A stretch of 64,000 nucleotides of DNA from Flaviflexus ciconiae (GCF_003971195.1 NZ_CP034593.1:2728001-2792000); one strand, 5' to 3'. Shown: positions 54,994 to 63,664, counted from the stretch's first letter. Notes: generated by a model not told the origin, from the sequence alone. Translations and numbers: made by a program.

Positions 54994-55725
54994 GTGCATC
55001 TCCCTTCCGAACTCAGGGCCTTCATCCGAGCATCGCTTGTCGACCGGGTGCAGGGTCGCCGCGAAAAGAGCCCAACGCAGGTCCGCAGACGCCGGATCGT
55101 CGTCACCATCACCCTCCTTCTCGGGGCCGCCGGGCTCGGAGCCGCACTGGACGTGGCTCCGGGAGAGCCCCTCTTCTATGTCGCCTCTCTCGGCGTTGCC
55201 GCTATCTGGACCATCGGCGCCTTTGCCTCAGGGCCGCTGTCGCGCGGGCGCTCGTGGACTAGAGAGGGCGAGCCGGGCGGGCGCGCGGTCGTCCAGGGTC
55301 TCATCCTCGGAGGATCGCTCCTCGCCGTGTTTCTTCTCGGGGCTATGGTCGTCGGCCAGGTCGATTTCCTCAGAGGCCCGGTCGATGATCTTCTGGAGCA
55401 TGCGCACTTCGGCAATATCGCGATTGTCGCTGCCGTGACTGCGATCAGCGGCATCGGCGAAGAGCTGTTCTTTCGCGGCGCTGTTTTCGCGGCGATGCCA
55501 CGCCGCTGGGAAATCATTGGCTCGGCACTGATCTACACCCTTTCGACCGTGCTTTCTGGCGTCCCGCTCCTGAGCTTCGCCGCGCTATGCCTGGGACTCT
55601 TGACGGGCGCGCAGAGGCGTGTCACCGGCGGAGTGCTCGGCCCAATTGTGTCGCACCTAACATGGTCGCTAGGTATGCTGTTCCTTCTACCGTCCGCACT
55701 ATCGATTGGAGATCTCCTATGGTGA
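54994..55725 (+). CDS. CPBP-family intramembrane metalloprotease
   Basis: Membrane protein of 243 residues of the CPBP (Abi/Rce1-like) family. About six to seven helices are present, with the active-site motif ISGIGEELFFRGAVFAAMPRR (EExxxR) and the second motif LGPIVSHLTWSLGML with the metal His. Such proteases cut membrane substrates, and some protect against bacteriocins. GTG 54994 is chosen as the earliest plausible start. Its last codons overlap the ATG of the SDR-TspO gene by seven bases, so the two are translationally coupled. Confidence 0.87.
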   Translation: MHLPSELRAFIRASLVDRVQGRREKSPTQVRRRRIVVTITLLLGAAGLGAALDVAPGEPLFYVASLGVAAIWTIGAFASGPLSRGRSWTREGEPGGRAVVQGLILGGSLLAVFLLGAMVVGQVDFLRGPVDDLLEHAHFGNIAIVAAVTAISGIGEELFFRGAVFAAMPRRWEIIGSALIYTLSTVLSGVPLLSFAALCLGLLTGAQRRVTGGVLGPIVSHLTWSLGMLFLLPSALSIGDLLW

Positions 55726-57137
55726 GCGAGAATAATGGGGCGCGGCGTGCCCTGGTCACTGGAGCCAGTGGTTTCATTGGATCGCGGCTCGTACCGGCCC
55801 TGTTGTCGGACGGGTGGAAGGTGCGCGTCCTGGCGCGGACGCCCGACAAACTCGATGTTGCCTGGAGGGATGATGTCGACGTCTTCCAGGGCGATGCGAC
55901 TGATGATGAGGACCTGAGTCAAGCTCTCGACGGCATCGATGTCGCCTACTATCTCCTGCATTCAATGGACGGCAAGGGCGACTTCATTGAGCGCGACAAG
56001 AAGCTTGCCCAGGGCTTTGCCAAGGCCGCCGAGCGGCATTCCGTCGGCAGAATCGTTTATATGGGCGGCCTGCACAACGACGAGGCGGAGCTAGCTCCGC
56101 ACATGGCATCTCGCGCCGAGGTTGGGCGGATACTCGAGGAAAGCGGCGTGCCGACCACAATCCTCCAGGCCGGAATCGTGCTCGGCGAGGACTCGGCCTC
56201 GTTCCAGATGCTGCGCCACCTCTCAGAACGGCTACCGATCGCGATCGCCCCCAAGTGGGTGACAAACCAAGTCCAGCCCATCGATATCGACGACGTCATC
56301 CACTTCCTGGTGCGCGCCGCGGACCTTCCGAGCGAGGAATCGGGCGCACTCGATGTCGGCATGGAGCAGACCTTGAGCTACCGGGAGATGATACGCCGCT
56401 ACGCGGAGGTGACTGGGCTGTCGAAGCGGTTCATGGCGACAGTTCCGGTGCTCACCCCAGCACTGGCGAGCAGGTGGGTTGGGCTCGTCACCCCCGTCGG
56501 CGCCGGCGTAGCCCGACCCCTGGTCGGTAGCCTCATCGACGATGCGGTAAAGGGACAGGGTAGCGCGCGCGACGCATCCGAGGTCCTGGGGGACCCTGAA
56601 CGCGGGCTCATGAACTTTGAGAAGTCTATCGAGACCCGGACGAAGGATGTGGACACGAAACGCTTCTGGCGGGTCGGACGCAGAGTCATCGCCGCCGTCG
56701 GAGCCGCGGCAGTCACCGGGAGCATCATGACCAAACCCGACGGAACCTGGTATCAGTCGCTGAAGAAGCCGTCCTGGCAGCCCCCCGCTGCAGTGTTTCC
56801 CATCGTCTGGACAGGACTCTACGCAACGATTGCGGCAGCATCGACGATGACGATCGCGGAGCGGATCGAGAATGGCGACGAGAAAGAGGCGCGCGACTAC
56901 GCGACCGCGTTGGGCGCGAACCTCGTGCTCAACGCTGGCTGGTCGGGTGCGTTCTTCCGTGGGCATTCGCTCCTGCTCAGCGTCGCAACTGCCGGACTCC
57001 TCACGGCCAGCAGCGCCGACCTTGCACGGAGAGGCGGGCGGACTCGCCCGCAGATCGGCGCGCTCCTCAGCCCCTATGCCCTATGGTGTGGCTTCGCGAC
57101 AGCACTGAGCGCTGCGATAGCGCGCCAGAACGCGTGA
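55719..57137 (+). CDS. SDR-type NAD(P)-binding domain fused to TspO
   Basis: Two-domain protein of 472 residues. Residues 1-300 are an atypical short-chain dehydrogenase or NmrA-like domain: ALVTGASGFIGSRLVPALL (dinucleotide loop at 15-22), GDATDDEDLSQALDGIDVAYYLLHSM, and IVYMGGLHND. Residues about 335-472 are a complete TspO/MBR domain with five helices: KPDGTWYQSLKKPSWQPP, FPIVWTGLYATIAAAS, NAGWSGAFFRGHS, LLSPYALWCGFATALSAAI and the end Asn-Ala. TspO proteins bind porphyrins and respond to oxygen or light in some bacteria. The fusion links a redox cofactor to a tetrapyrrole-binding membrane module. It is coupled with the CPBP protease. Confidence 0.9.
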   Translation: MVSENNGARRALVTGASGFIGSRLVPALLSDGWKVRVLARTPDKLDVAWRDDVDVFQGDATDDEDLSQALDGIDVAYYLLHSMDGKGDFIERDKKLAQGFAKAAERHSVGRIVYMGGLHNDEAELAPHMASRAEVGRILEESGVPTTILQAGIVLGEDSASFQMLRHLSERLPIAIAPKWVTNQVQPIDIDDVIHFLVRAADLPSEESGALDVGMEQTLSYREMIRRYAEVTGLSKRFMATVPVLTPALASRWVGLVTPVGAGVARPLVGSLIDDAVKGQGSARDASEVLGDPERGLMNFEKSIETRTKDVDTKRFWRVGRRVIAAVGAAAVTGSIMTKPDGTWYQSLKKPSWQPPAAVFPIVWTGLYATIAAASTMTIAERIENGDEKEARDYATALGANLVLNAGWSGAFFRGHSLLLSVATAGLLTASSADLARRGGRTRPQIGALLSPYALWCGFATALSAAIARQNA

Positions 57138-57199
57138 GCGGAAGATGACGACGCTGGTCGCGAGTCGTGCCAAGACGGACGGCGGCAGACGCGCAATAG

Positions 57200-57552
57200 T
57201 CTGAGACTGCCGAGGAGACGACGCGTTCGCGGTCCGCGACCTTCAAGAACGGCGATCTGAAGTGGCTTCGGCAGTCGTGGCTTGAATCCACGCGTCGGGC
57301 AGATTTCGATCTTGCTCAAAACCCGGCCTGGCGCGGGCTCCAGATCCTCGACGCGGTCCACGGCGGTCCGAACGACACATTCGATATCGTCGAGTCTTGG
57401 GCTACCTGCCTGGACGACCGTGGCGGGTTCGGTGTCCTCCACGAGAGCTTCCGATTTCTGAGGTAGGTCGCTTGTACTGCCTCGATGGAGAGGTGCGCCA
57501 GCCCTGTGACGCGCGGCAAAGCGGCTTGCTGTCTCTCGCTCCTGTCTGCTGA
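57200..57552 (+). pseudogene. YchJ/UPF0225-family remnant
   Basis: From 57200 one frame reads TAEETTRSRSATFKNGDLKWLRQSWLESTRRADFDL, NPAWRGLQILDAVHGG and GFGVLHESFRFLR. This matches the central part of YchJ-type proteins (RSRY-AF, SWHPSTR, LHERSRF). After 57463 a one-base loss (GG where GGG fits) gives a stop. The next frame continues VGRLYCLDGEV, the expected GRWYYVDG end, to 57552. An in-frame TAG at 57197 and the lack of the N-terminal CxCGSG motif show that the 5' part is gone. Confidence 0.6.
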
Positions 57553-58081
57553 GCGGTCGCTATGCTCGCGGCAGCCCTTGACGCGGTAGGACCGTGAAAT
57601 GAGAACCGGGGGGAGTGCAACACGAAGGCGTTCCGTGCTCAACTTCTCATAGCTATGATCGCCTCCCCGTCCGATTGCCCTGCGGTGTCGAAATGAGAAC
57701 CGTGTTGCGACAGCGGCCTGTTAGCGAACGCGCTCCCCGACCGGACCGATCTCGGCCCGGTCGGACACCAGCTACCGACACGATGAAAGCCGGGGCTATG
57801 AGCCGCACCTTCGCAGAGCCCCAGGAGTTCGCGCAGAATGTCTGTGAGATGCAGAGCTAGTTCAACGACACGTATCCATAGTCGAGGCTCGTGAAGTCGA
57901 TGTTGCGTTGATTGGAACGATCCGTCGAAACCGAAAGGCCGAGGGTAGAGATTCGGCGGTTGAGTATGTAAACGGTGATCAGAGAGTCAAGGTTTCCTCG
58001 TCTCACTCTCCTGTGCCGGGCAACCTGACGTAGTGTTCCCTACTTTTGAGCATATTGTAAGGGTCGTCTCATTCGGGAAAC
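57553..58081. other. Non-coding stretch before the arsenic unit
   Basis: No gene recognised. A 13-base direct repeat, GAAATGAGAACCG, occurs at 57596-57608 and 57690-57702 (82 bases apart); its meaning is unclear. The stretch separates the accessory block from the ars genes. Confidence 0.4.
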
Positions 58082-58507
58082 TCATGTGGATGCAAGCTCT
58101 CCGGCAAGCCGATGCACTTTCTCGTTAATCTCGTCGCGAACCAGGCGCATGCGTTCTTCACCTTCGATTCCACGTTCGGATGGTTCATCAATGGTCCACG
58201 TTTCGATCGTACCGACCATGTCACTAACGGGCTCAACCTTCGCCTCGTTTCCGATAATGACGATGCGGTTCACCGTTCGTAGCAGAGCGGGGTCCATCGG
58301 CTTGGGGTATTCGCCATCCATGCTGGCCCCTACCTCCTCGATTGCTGAGGCGGACATGGCGTTAAGTGAGGTTCCGGGAACAGTGCCGACGGAATGAACG
58401 TCAATGGCGCTACCGGCATGGTGACGCATGAGAGCCGCCGCCATCTGCGACTTACCGCCATTCTTTACGCAAATGAACAGAACGGAGGGTTTCTGTATTT
58501 CAGTCAT
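58082..58507 (-). CDS. Low-molecular-weight phosphatase-type arsenate reductase
   Basis: Enzyme of 141 residues of the LMW protein-tyrosine-phosphatase/ArsC fold. VLFICVKNGGKSQMAAALMRHHAG is the P-loop, in which the catalytic Cys of CxxNxxxS is followed by a Lys and a Gly-Gly instead of the usual His-Ala-Gly. KPMDPALLRTVNRIVIIGNEAKVEP and IETWTIDEPSERGIEGEERMRLVRDEI supply the general-acid Asp region. With mca present, coupling to mycothiol (as in ArsC1/2) is possible. It lies downstream of arsM on the same strand. Confidence 0.82.
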   Translation of the reverse strand: MTEIQKPSVLFICVKNGGKSQMAAALMRHHAGSAIDVHSVGTVPGTSLNAMSASAIEEVGASMDGEYPKPMDPALLRTVNRIVIIGNEAKVEPVSDMVGTIETWTIDEPSERGIEGEERMRLVRDEINEKVHRLAGELAST

Positions 58508-58604
58508 GATGGGCTCCTCTGAGAATGGTCGATGGTCAATGAAATCTGGGGAGCGGGTATTGAGGTCGGCACGAGAGGTTGACGTGCCGAGGTCTGTTGC
58601 TGAG

Positions 58605-59525
58605 TTAAGCGTTCTCCCCAGTCTTGGTCGCGCGAATAATTGCCCCGTGTATACCCTCTGCAACCTCGTGGGTAAAGAGCACCTCGGCGTCGGTGAAGCC
58701 AGCTTGCTTGAGTCCTTCAAGGTATTCGGACTTGGAGAGCGCACCTGCAATGCAGCCGACGAACGATCCTCGTTCGGCGCGTTCGGTGGGATTGAGGCGA
58801 TCCTCGGCGACAATGTCGGTTATGCCGATTCGGCCGCCAGGATTAAGCACGCGAAACATCTCTGTCATGACGGTGTTCTTGTCGATCGACAGGTTGATGA
58901 CGCAGTTCGAAATCACAATATCCACCGAGCTGCCAGGTAAGGGTATGTCTTCGATTGTGCCCTTGAGGAATTCTACATTTGTGGCACCGGCCTTTGCTCT
59001 GTTCTGTTCGGCAAGCTCAAGCATTTCGTCCGTCATGTCCACGCCGTAGGCAAAGCCGGTCTTGCCAACACGGCGTGCTGATAGGAGCACGTCAATTCCG
59101 CCACCGGAGCCAAGGTCGAGAACAGTTTCGCCCTCACGGAGTTCAGCGACAGCTGTCGGATTCCCGCACCCGAAGGAAGCGGCAAGAGCTTCCGCGGGGA
59201 TAGCGCCCTGCTCTCCGGCGGGGTAAAGGGCGGAGCCGAAGCCCTCCATGGTCGTTGCGTCGCTATCACAGCAGGAACTGGTCTTGGTAGGGGTGCAACA
59301 GGAAATGTTCCCGGCGGGCGCGCAACATGTGTCCTCGGTGGAGGTGCAACAGGAACCGTCGCTACTGGAAGTGTTGTGTGGGATCTCTTGGGCGGGCGCG
59401 CAACACGATTGGCCCGTGTCTGTGGCAGGTAGGCTCGTGCGATTGTCTAGGCCAGCGGCAACAGCCAGTTGGCCATATGCGTCGCGCACCTGCTCGCGAG
59501 TAATGCCGGTGCCTGGCTCCGTCAC
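58605..59525 (-). CDS. arsM: Arsenite S-adenosylmethionine methyltransferase with Cys-pair-rich N-terminus
   Basis: Enzyme that methylates arsenite for detoxification. Residues from about 90 on show the ArsM core: GAIPAEALAASFGCGNP, ETVLDLGSGGGIDVLLSARRVG (SAM site), GVDMTDEMLELA, VISNCVINLSIDK with a conserved active-site Cys, and FRVLNPGGRIGITDI. Between residues 40 and 86 are five Cys-Cys pairs (41-42, 59-60, 67-68, 76-77, 85-86) in repeats such as SCCAPA and SCCTPT. This region may bind As(III), which is inference. GTG 59525 has AGGAGG six bases upstream. It is divergent from an ArsR gene. Confidence 0.93.
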   Translation of the reverse strand: MTEPGTGITREQVRDAYGQLAVAAGLDNRTSLPATDTGQSCCAPAQEIPHNTSSSDGSCCTSTEDTCCAPAGNISCCTPTKTSSCCDSDATTMEGFGSALYPAGEQGAIPAEALAASFGCGNPTAVAELREGETVLDLGSGGGIDVLLSARRVGKTGFAYGVDMTDEMLELAEQNRAKAGATNVEFLKGTIEDIPLPGSSVDIVISNCVINLSIDKNTVMTEMFRVLNPGGRIGITDIVAEDRLNPTERAERGSFVGCIAGALSKSEYLEGLKQAGFTDAEVLFTHEVAEGIHGAIIRATKTGENA

Positions 59526-59569
59526 TATGAGCCTCCTATCGAAAAGCTTTAATGTATTAATCCTGCAGA

Positions 59570-59593
59570 ACGTATCGAAGATTTTCAATACGT
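59570..59593. promoter_or_regulatory. Probable ArsR operator
   Basis: An imperfect 24-base palindrome, starting ACGTATCGAA and ending TTTCAATACGT, matches its own complement at most positions. It lies between the divergent arsM and arsR starts, where a repressor could block both. Confidence 0.5.
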
Positions 59594-59609
59594 GATTTAG
59601 CATGGGGTC

Positions 59610-59981
59610 ATGACTGTGAGGATCGAGCTGCCGATTGCACATATCGATTCGGGGGAGTGCTGTACTCCGGCGACCAGCAGCGTTGGCGACGATGCTGACA
59701 TTGACCGGCTAACCCGCGTATTTAAAGCCCTCGGTGATTCCACCCGGCTGAAGCTGCTCCTCATGATTGCGGAGTCGGATCCGTCCGAGCTCTGTATTTG
59801 CGATCTGACAGAACCGGTTGGGCTTGGCCAACCGACGGTTTCTTACCACATGAAGCGTCTGGTGGATGCTGGGCTTGTCACGCGGGAAAAGCGTGGAAAG
59901 TGGGCGTACTTTCAACTGATTGATGGGGCATTGGAGTCGGCGGTCCGGGTATTGGGCTTGGAGTTATTCCAGACAAAATGA
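59610..59981 (+). CDS. arsR: ArsR-family arsenic-responsive repressor
   Basis: Winged-helix repressor of 123 residues. LTRVFKALGDSTRLKLLLMIAESD and LCICDLTEPVGLGQPTVSYHMKRLVDAGLVTREKRGKWAYF form the DNA-binding fold. The CxC of ELCICDLTE lies where ArsR proteins place their arsenic-binding cysteines in helix alpha-3. A further Cys pair is near the N-terminus (GECCTPA), echoing the pairs in ArsM. It diverges from arsM with a palindrome between them, so it most likely controls both. ATG 59610. Confidence 0.92.
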   Translation: MTVRIELPIAHIDSGECCTPATSSVGDDADIDRLTRVFKALGDSTRLKLLLMIAESDPSELCICDLTEPVGLGQPTVSYHMKRLVDAGLVTREKRGKWAYFQLIDGALESAVRVLGLELFQTK

Positions 59982-60122
59982 CGTTCCGTGATTCCGATTG
60001 AGTAATGATGAGCGTCGAGGCTTAGCGGGCGGCTGAGAGGGTGGTGTCTCTTTTTCTTATCTATAGGATGGTTGAAGAAGGACGAACAATTCCGTTCAAA
60101 GCTACTGAGGGGAGTGTCTGTC

Positions 60123-60563
60123 ATGACTTTCAACGTGTACCTTTCCGGTGAAATCCACAGTGACTGGCGTGAGGAAGTCCGCCGGGGTGCGGAAGAGGCA
60201 GGACTCGATGTTGTCTTCACTGCACCGGTGACCGACCATCCTGCGAGCGATGCGGCGGGTGATCATCTCGGTGATACCCCCAGTGACTTCTGGCGTGACC
60301 ACCAGTCTGCGAAGGTTAATGCGATCCGCACCCGTACCTTGATTGAAAAGGCTGATCTTGTTGTCGTCCGATTCGGTGACAAGTACAAGCAGTGGAATGC
60401 GGCATTCGATGCTGGCTACTGCGCCGCTCTCGGCACCCCCTACATCACGCTCCATGATGAAGATATTGTGCATGCGCTCAAGGAAGTTGATGGTGGCGCG
60501 CAAGCCTGGTGCAAGACCACTGATCAAGTTGTGGAGACCCTCCGCTACGTCCTCGAAGATTAA
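60123..60563 (+). CDS. YtoQ-family protein
   Basis: Cytosolic protein of 146 residues of the YtoQ family. FNVYLSGEIHSDWREEVRRGAEEAGLDVVF, APVTDHPASDAAGDHLG, FWRDHQSAKVNAIRTRTLIEKADLVVVRFGDKYKQWNAAFDAGYCAALGTPYITLHD are the family hallmarks. They recall nucleoside 2-deoxyribosyltransferase folds, so a nucleotide ligand is likely. The role is unknown. ATG 60123 is chosen because GAGGGGAG lies upstream. It follows the arsR gene on the same strand, but with 140 bases between, so not clearly in the ars unit. Confidence 0.88.
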   Translation: MTFNVYLSGEIHSDWREEVRRGAEEAGLDVVFTAPVTDHPASDAAGDHLGDTPSDFWRDHQSAKVNAIRTRTLIEKADLVVVRFGDKYKQWNAAFDAGYCAALGTPYITLHDEDIVHALKEVDGGAQAWCKTTDQVVETLRYVLED

Positions 60564-61002
60564 GTTTCGGCGGGCACGAGTCCGCTTGCTTGGCTTGACG
60601 CGTCAGTGATTCGAGAAAACAGTTCTGAGGTGCCATCCGTTGGCGAACTCTGCGCGCACAGCGTTGGCGCGCAGCAACTTTGCCTTCCTGATGCGTGACG
60701 GCCAGTCCCAATGGAATGTGACGTTAACGGTCTGAGTCTTCTGGGGACGAAGCGGTCAATTGTATCCTGGACTGTCAGATCAGCGTGCCCTCGGTGGTAG
60801 AGGCTATGGCTCTGCGGTGCTCGATGCCTTTGTGTGCGGTTACATCCCACGAGAAATCGTGCTCAGTACCTTTGGGCTTGAGGGCAATACCGATGCTCTC
60901 GCGGCCGAAATAGACTCCCCGGCTACCCCTCGTATTGCTGAACTTGCTTAGCACGATCACGTTACTTGCTGATCTGAAGCTCGATCTTCCCTCCGGTTTT
61001 GC
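60564..61002. other. Unexplained stretch before the IS3 remnant
   Basis: About 440 bases with only short frames on both strands. No frame resembles a known protein. It probably contains decayed mobile DNA, since a transposase remnant follows. Confidence 0.35.
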
Positions 61003-61315
61003 CGAGCGTCAGTTTGTTGCTGGTCCAGCCAGTCCTACGTCTGTGACAACTACGCCGCGACCTGGTCCGGGTTTACGTGCATGTCGTTCATCAACGAAGT
61101 CTTCGCGCGCCATATTGCCGGTTGGATTGTCGCCTCGACACTTAAACTGGAGTGTCGCCTCGACAGTTAAAGCCGAGATCCTTCCTCTCCAGGCCCTGGG
61201 AATGGCTGCCTGGCATATGGAACAACAAACGACTCCACGGCGAGTTCGCATACCAAACACCCCTCGAAGTTGAAGTGGCCCACTCTGCTGAACAGAATCA
61301 CTTCTGGCGCCAACC
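61003..61315 (+). pseudogene. IS3-family OrfB transposase remnant
   Basis: Parts of an IS3 OrfB integrase core can be read across frames: RQFVAGPASP, CDNYAATWSGFTCMSFINEVFARHIAGWIVASTLK, then ILPLQALGMAAWHME, then WNNKRLHGEFAYQTPLEVEVA. At least two frame changes separate them. A 13-base direct repeat TGTCGCCTCGACA (61128-61140 and 61153-61165) marks a short duplication at one of the breaks. The N-terminal DDE half and OrfA are absent. Confidence 0.7.
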
Positions 61316-61365
61316 CAGTGGCAGGGCGACTGGTCGGAACCAAACGCAGGTCAAATCATTTCCGG

Positions 61366-62112
61366 TTAGCGGAGCTTCTGTTCCCTTATGCGACCGTGCC
61401 AGCGCCACACCCGCCGCCCATCAGCTGTCTCGTGGAGGGACAGGCCGCTCGGGCGGTCGCCCTGGAAACCGTCAATGTAAAGGGTGCCGGGGACGTCGAG
61501 AGGAATCTGATATTCGCCTTCGGGCTTGTAAAGGACACGGATCCAGTCGGATACTCGGTTGCGGTTTGGGCGGGGCGGATTCATTCGGAAATTCCTGGCG
61601 CCAGGCAAACCGATTGTTGAATAGACCTGCGGTTGCCACGTCCCGTTCAGAGCGCTCTCGGCGGCTTTTTTGATTTTCTTGCGGCCCCGCCAAGCAAGCC
61701 AGCCAGTTACCCCTAGGGCAGTGGTTAGGAGAACGATCATGGAGCGCATCACCCATGGGCTTTCGGTGTAGGGCTCAGCCTCAGTGGACCAGACGGTCAG
61801 TTTGTCTCCGACGTCCCACGGGTCCCCACATCTCCCAACCGTCTCGGTCCTGCTCATTCCATCCTCTTGCCACGTCAGGGTGTATTGATCCCGGTTGCGA
61901 CGAGTACAGAAATCAACTTTCTGAATGTTTGTGACGGTTGCGGTGGCCTTGGTGCTTTGCCCCATGATGTGCTGGACGTTGCCCGGATATCCAGCCACCC
62001 CGCCAAGCAGAACAATGACGAGGGCTATGACACCGACGAGGCCAACAGTAAACAGCACGCCGTTCCACATCTTGTGCGCACGCTCCAGGGCTTTCTGTTC
62101 TTCAAAAGACAC
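61366..62112 (-). CDS. Two-helix membrane protein (DUF3592-like)
   Basis: Membrane protein of 248 residues. After a short helix (EEQKALERAHKMWNGVLF) comes a first membrane segment (LFTVGLVGVIALVIVLLGGVAGY). An external domain with ATATVTNIQKVDFCTRR, YTLTWQEDG and VGRCGDPWDVGDKLTVW follows, in the DUF3592 pattern with two cysteines that may pair. A second segment (MIVLLTTALGVTGWLAWRG) leads into a basic cytoplasmic tail of about 100 residues. No enzyme motif is seen, and the function is unknown. Confidence 0.7.
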   Translation of the reverse strand: MSFEEQKALERAHKMWNGVLFTVGLVGVIALVIVLLGGVAGYPGNVQHIMGQSTKATATVTNIQKVDFCTRRNRDQYTLTWQEDGMSRTETVGRCGDPWDVGDKLTVWSTEAEPYTESPWVMRSMIVLLTTALGVTGWLAWRGRKKIKKAAESALNGTWQPQVYSTIGLPGARNFRMNPPRPNRNRVSDWIRVLYKPEGEYQIPLDVPGTLYIDGFQGDRPSGLSLHETADGRRVWRWHGRIREQKLR

Positions 62113-62345
62113 AAACCATTTTTACCGAAAACGAGGAGCGTGTGGGTGAGATTCAATGGAGAGAGCAATCCAATGAAGAAGGGAAGTAAAGATCGATCCA
62201 CCCGGTGCAGGCTGCCAATGACATCGAGAGTGAGTTGTAAAAGATGAGAACAAAGCAAGCAAAGTGCGAACGGTGCAGCGGCTGGGCGAGAGAAGCGACT
62301 GTTAGCATGGCGGGGACTTAATGAGCCGTATTCCAGGAGGAAACA

Positions 62346-62717
62346 GTGGAACTAAGTATGGATAAGGGCAACCAGTTTGTTGCCGAGACTCAGACACCCG
62401 AAGGCGCAGAAACCTGGAAGAAGCAACTGGATGAGTTCGCTCCCGGATCGTCCGACTGGGTTGTTGGAGCCGTCTTTGGTGGCACCTACCAGCGTGAAGG
62501 ACTGGAGCTACGTGACCGGCAGATGTTGAACATGGCAGCGCTTGCCGCCATGGGAGGCGTCGAACCGCAGCTTACCGGCCACATCAAGACCGCTGTTGAT
62601 GTTGCCGGAATGAGCAAGGAAGAGGTTGCCGAGTGCTTCGTCCACCTCATGCCCTACATCGGCGTACCCAAGACGCTTGCCGCAATGCGCTGCATGAAAG
62701 CGGCGTTCGGGGACTGA
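62346..62717 (+). CDS. Carboxymuconolactone decarboxylase-family protein
   Basis: Protein of 123 residues with the AhpD/CMD helical fold. WVVGAVFGGTYQREGLELRDRQMLNMAALAAMGGVEPQLTGHIKTAVDVAGMSKEEVAECFVHLMPYIGVPKTLAAM is the PcaC-type pattern. The Cys-x-x-Cys of peroxidase-type AhpD proteins is absent, so it is not an AhpD thiol enzyme. A gene for aromatic ring cleavage is not nearby, so the true role may differ. GTG 62346 has GGAGGA just before it. Confidence 0.88.
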   Translation: MELSMDKGNQFVAETQTPEGAETWKKQLDEFAPGSSDWVVGAVFGGTYQREGLELRDRQMLNMAALAAMGGVEPQLTGHIKTAVDVAGMSKEEVAECFVHLMPYIGVPKTLAAMRCMKAAFGD

Positions 62718-62759
62718 TGCAACTGCGTCAGTGTTGAGCTGACCATTAAATTGCAACAG

Positions 62760-62798
62760 AGCCCCGGATGCGGAACAGCATGATTCCGTCCCGGGGCT
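62760..62798 (+). terminator. Terminator after the CMD-family gene
   Basis: AGCCCCGG and CCGGGGCT form a perfect 8-base stem around a 23-base loop, about 40 bases after the stop. Confidence 0.5.
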
Positions 62799-62943
62799 TC
62801 GTGATGCTGGAGAAAGCGGTCGGTGCCTGGGTGTGTCGGTGCCGGTACGTCGTGAAACCGAGCGCCGATTCGGAAAGCACGGGCTAAGGTATGACAGCTG
62901 CCCGCTGCTCCATAATCTGCCAGGTTAGTTCTGATGAGTCTGG

Positions 62944-63522
62944 TTATCCCATGTAAACAACGGCCCGGGAGAGAGTTGCGAATGGGGCTTTCTGACTGCT
63001 GGGTTTCTCCCCAGCCATGACCCAATTGATCTGAGCATCAAGAATGTGGAGTACGTGATCTAAAGTGAAGATCTTAACGTTCAATGAGAACCGGAGAGGG
63101 CTGATGGATCCGGGAGGCGGTAGGGGCTTCGTTTTGGGGCGGTTTATCCGTGCTGAGGCCGCGGCCCGCACCACGTGACGTAGTGCTATCCACTGTTCGG
63201 TCGTTGCGGTGGCGAAAACGGTTCTCGTCAGAGCGACGGTGGCTAGCCTCTTTCCGTCATCCCTAAAAAACTCAGCTGAGTGCCCGGTGCGCGACCAGTG
63301 AATGAACCGGACCTCCGCTATGGCGGAGAACGGGAAGGTCCCCTTCTTGCTCCGGACCGTTCCTTCGGCGATAGAGATGGTCACGCGAGGTGGGAGTGCG
63401 TAACACGGAAGGATGAGGGCGGCCGTGGCTCCCGAGGTGATGAGAACAGCATCGATGGGAGCTTCGCTGCCGATAAGGCCGATGATGACCACGGCAACGA
63501 CAGTTCCGAAAAGTAACCACAT
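62944..63522 (-). CDS. Hypothetical membrane protein
   Basis: Unrecognised protein of 192 residues. Two membrane segments at the N-terminus (LLFGTVVAVVIIGLIG and VLITSGATAALILPCYAL) are followed by a PH-like beta domain (TISIAEGTVRSKKGTFPFSAIAEVRFIHWSR) of the sort used in bacterial PH and DUF3093-type proteins. The tail is basic and contains KPLPPPG. Nothing shows its role. It stands alone, with no clear operon partner. Confidence 0.6.
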   Translation of the reverse strand: MWLLFGTVVAVVIIGLIGSEAPIDAVLITSGATAALILPCYALPPRVTISIAEGTVRSKKGTFPFSAIAEVRFIHWSRTGHSAEFFRDDGKRLATVALTRTVFATATTEQWIALRHVVRAAASARINRPKTKPLPPPGSISPLRFSLNVKIFTLDHVLHILDAQINWVMAGEKPSSQKAPFATLSRAVVYMG

Positions 63523-63664
63523 TTAAAGGCCGAGTCCCCGGTTACAGCGGACCGTGTGTGGAAGCGATGCAGGTGTCGTCACCCTGCCACTGTGACGACA
63601 CGTAAGGCGTGGTGGTGATTGATAGTGGGGGAGGCAGACCCTGATTGTGGCGCTAAGAAAGGAA

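Noticed and set aside
59281..59410. DNA tandem repeats within arsM as a separate repeat element
   Set aside because: They encode the in-frame Cys-pair units of ArsM and are better treated as part of that protein.
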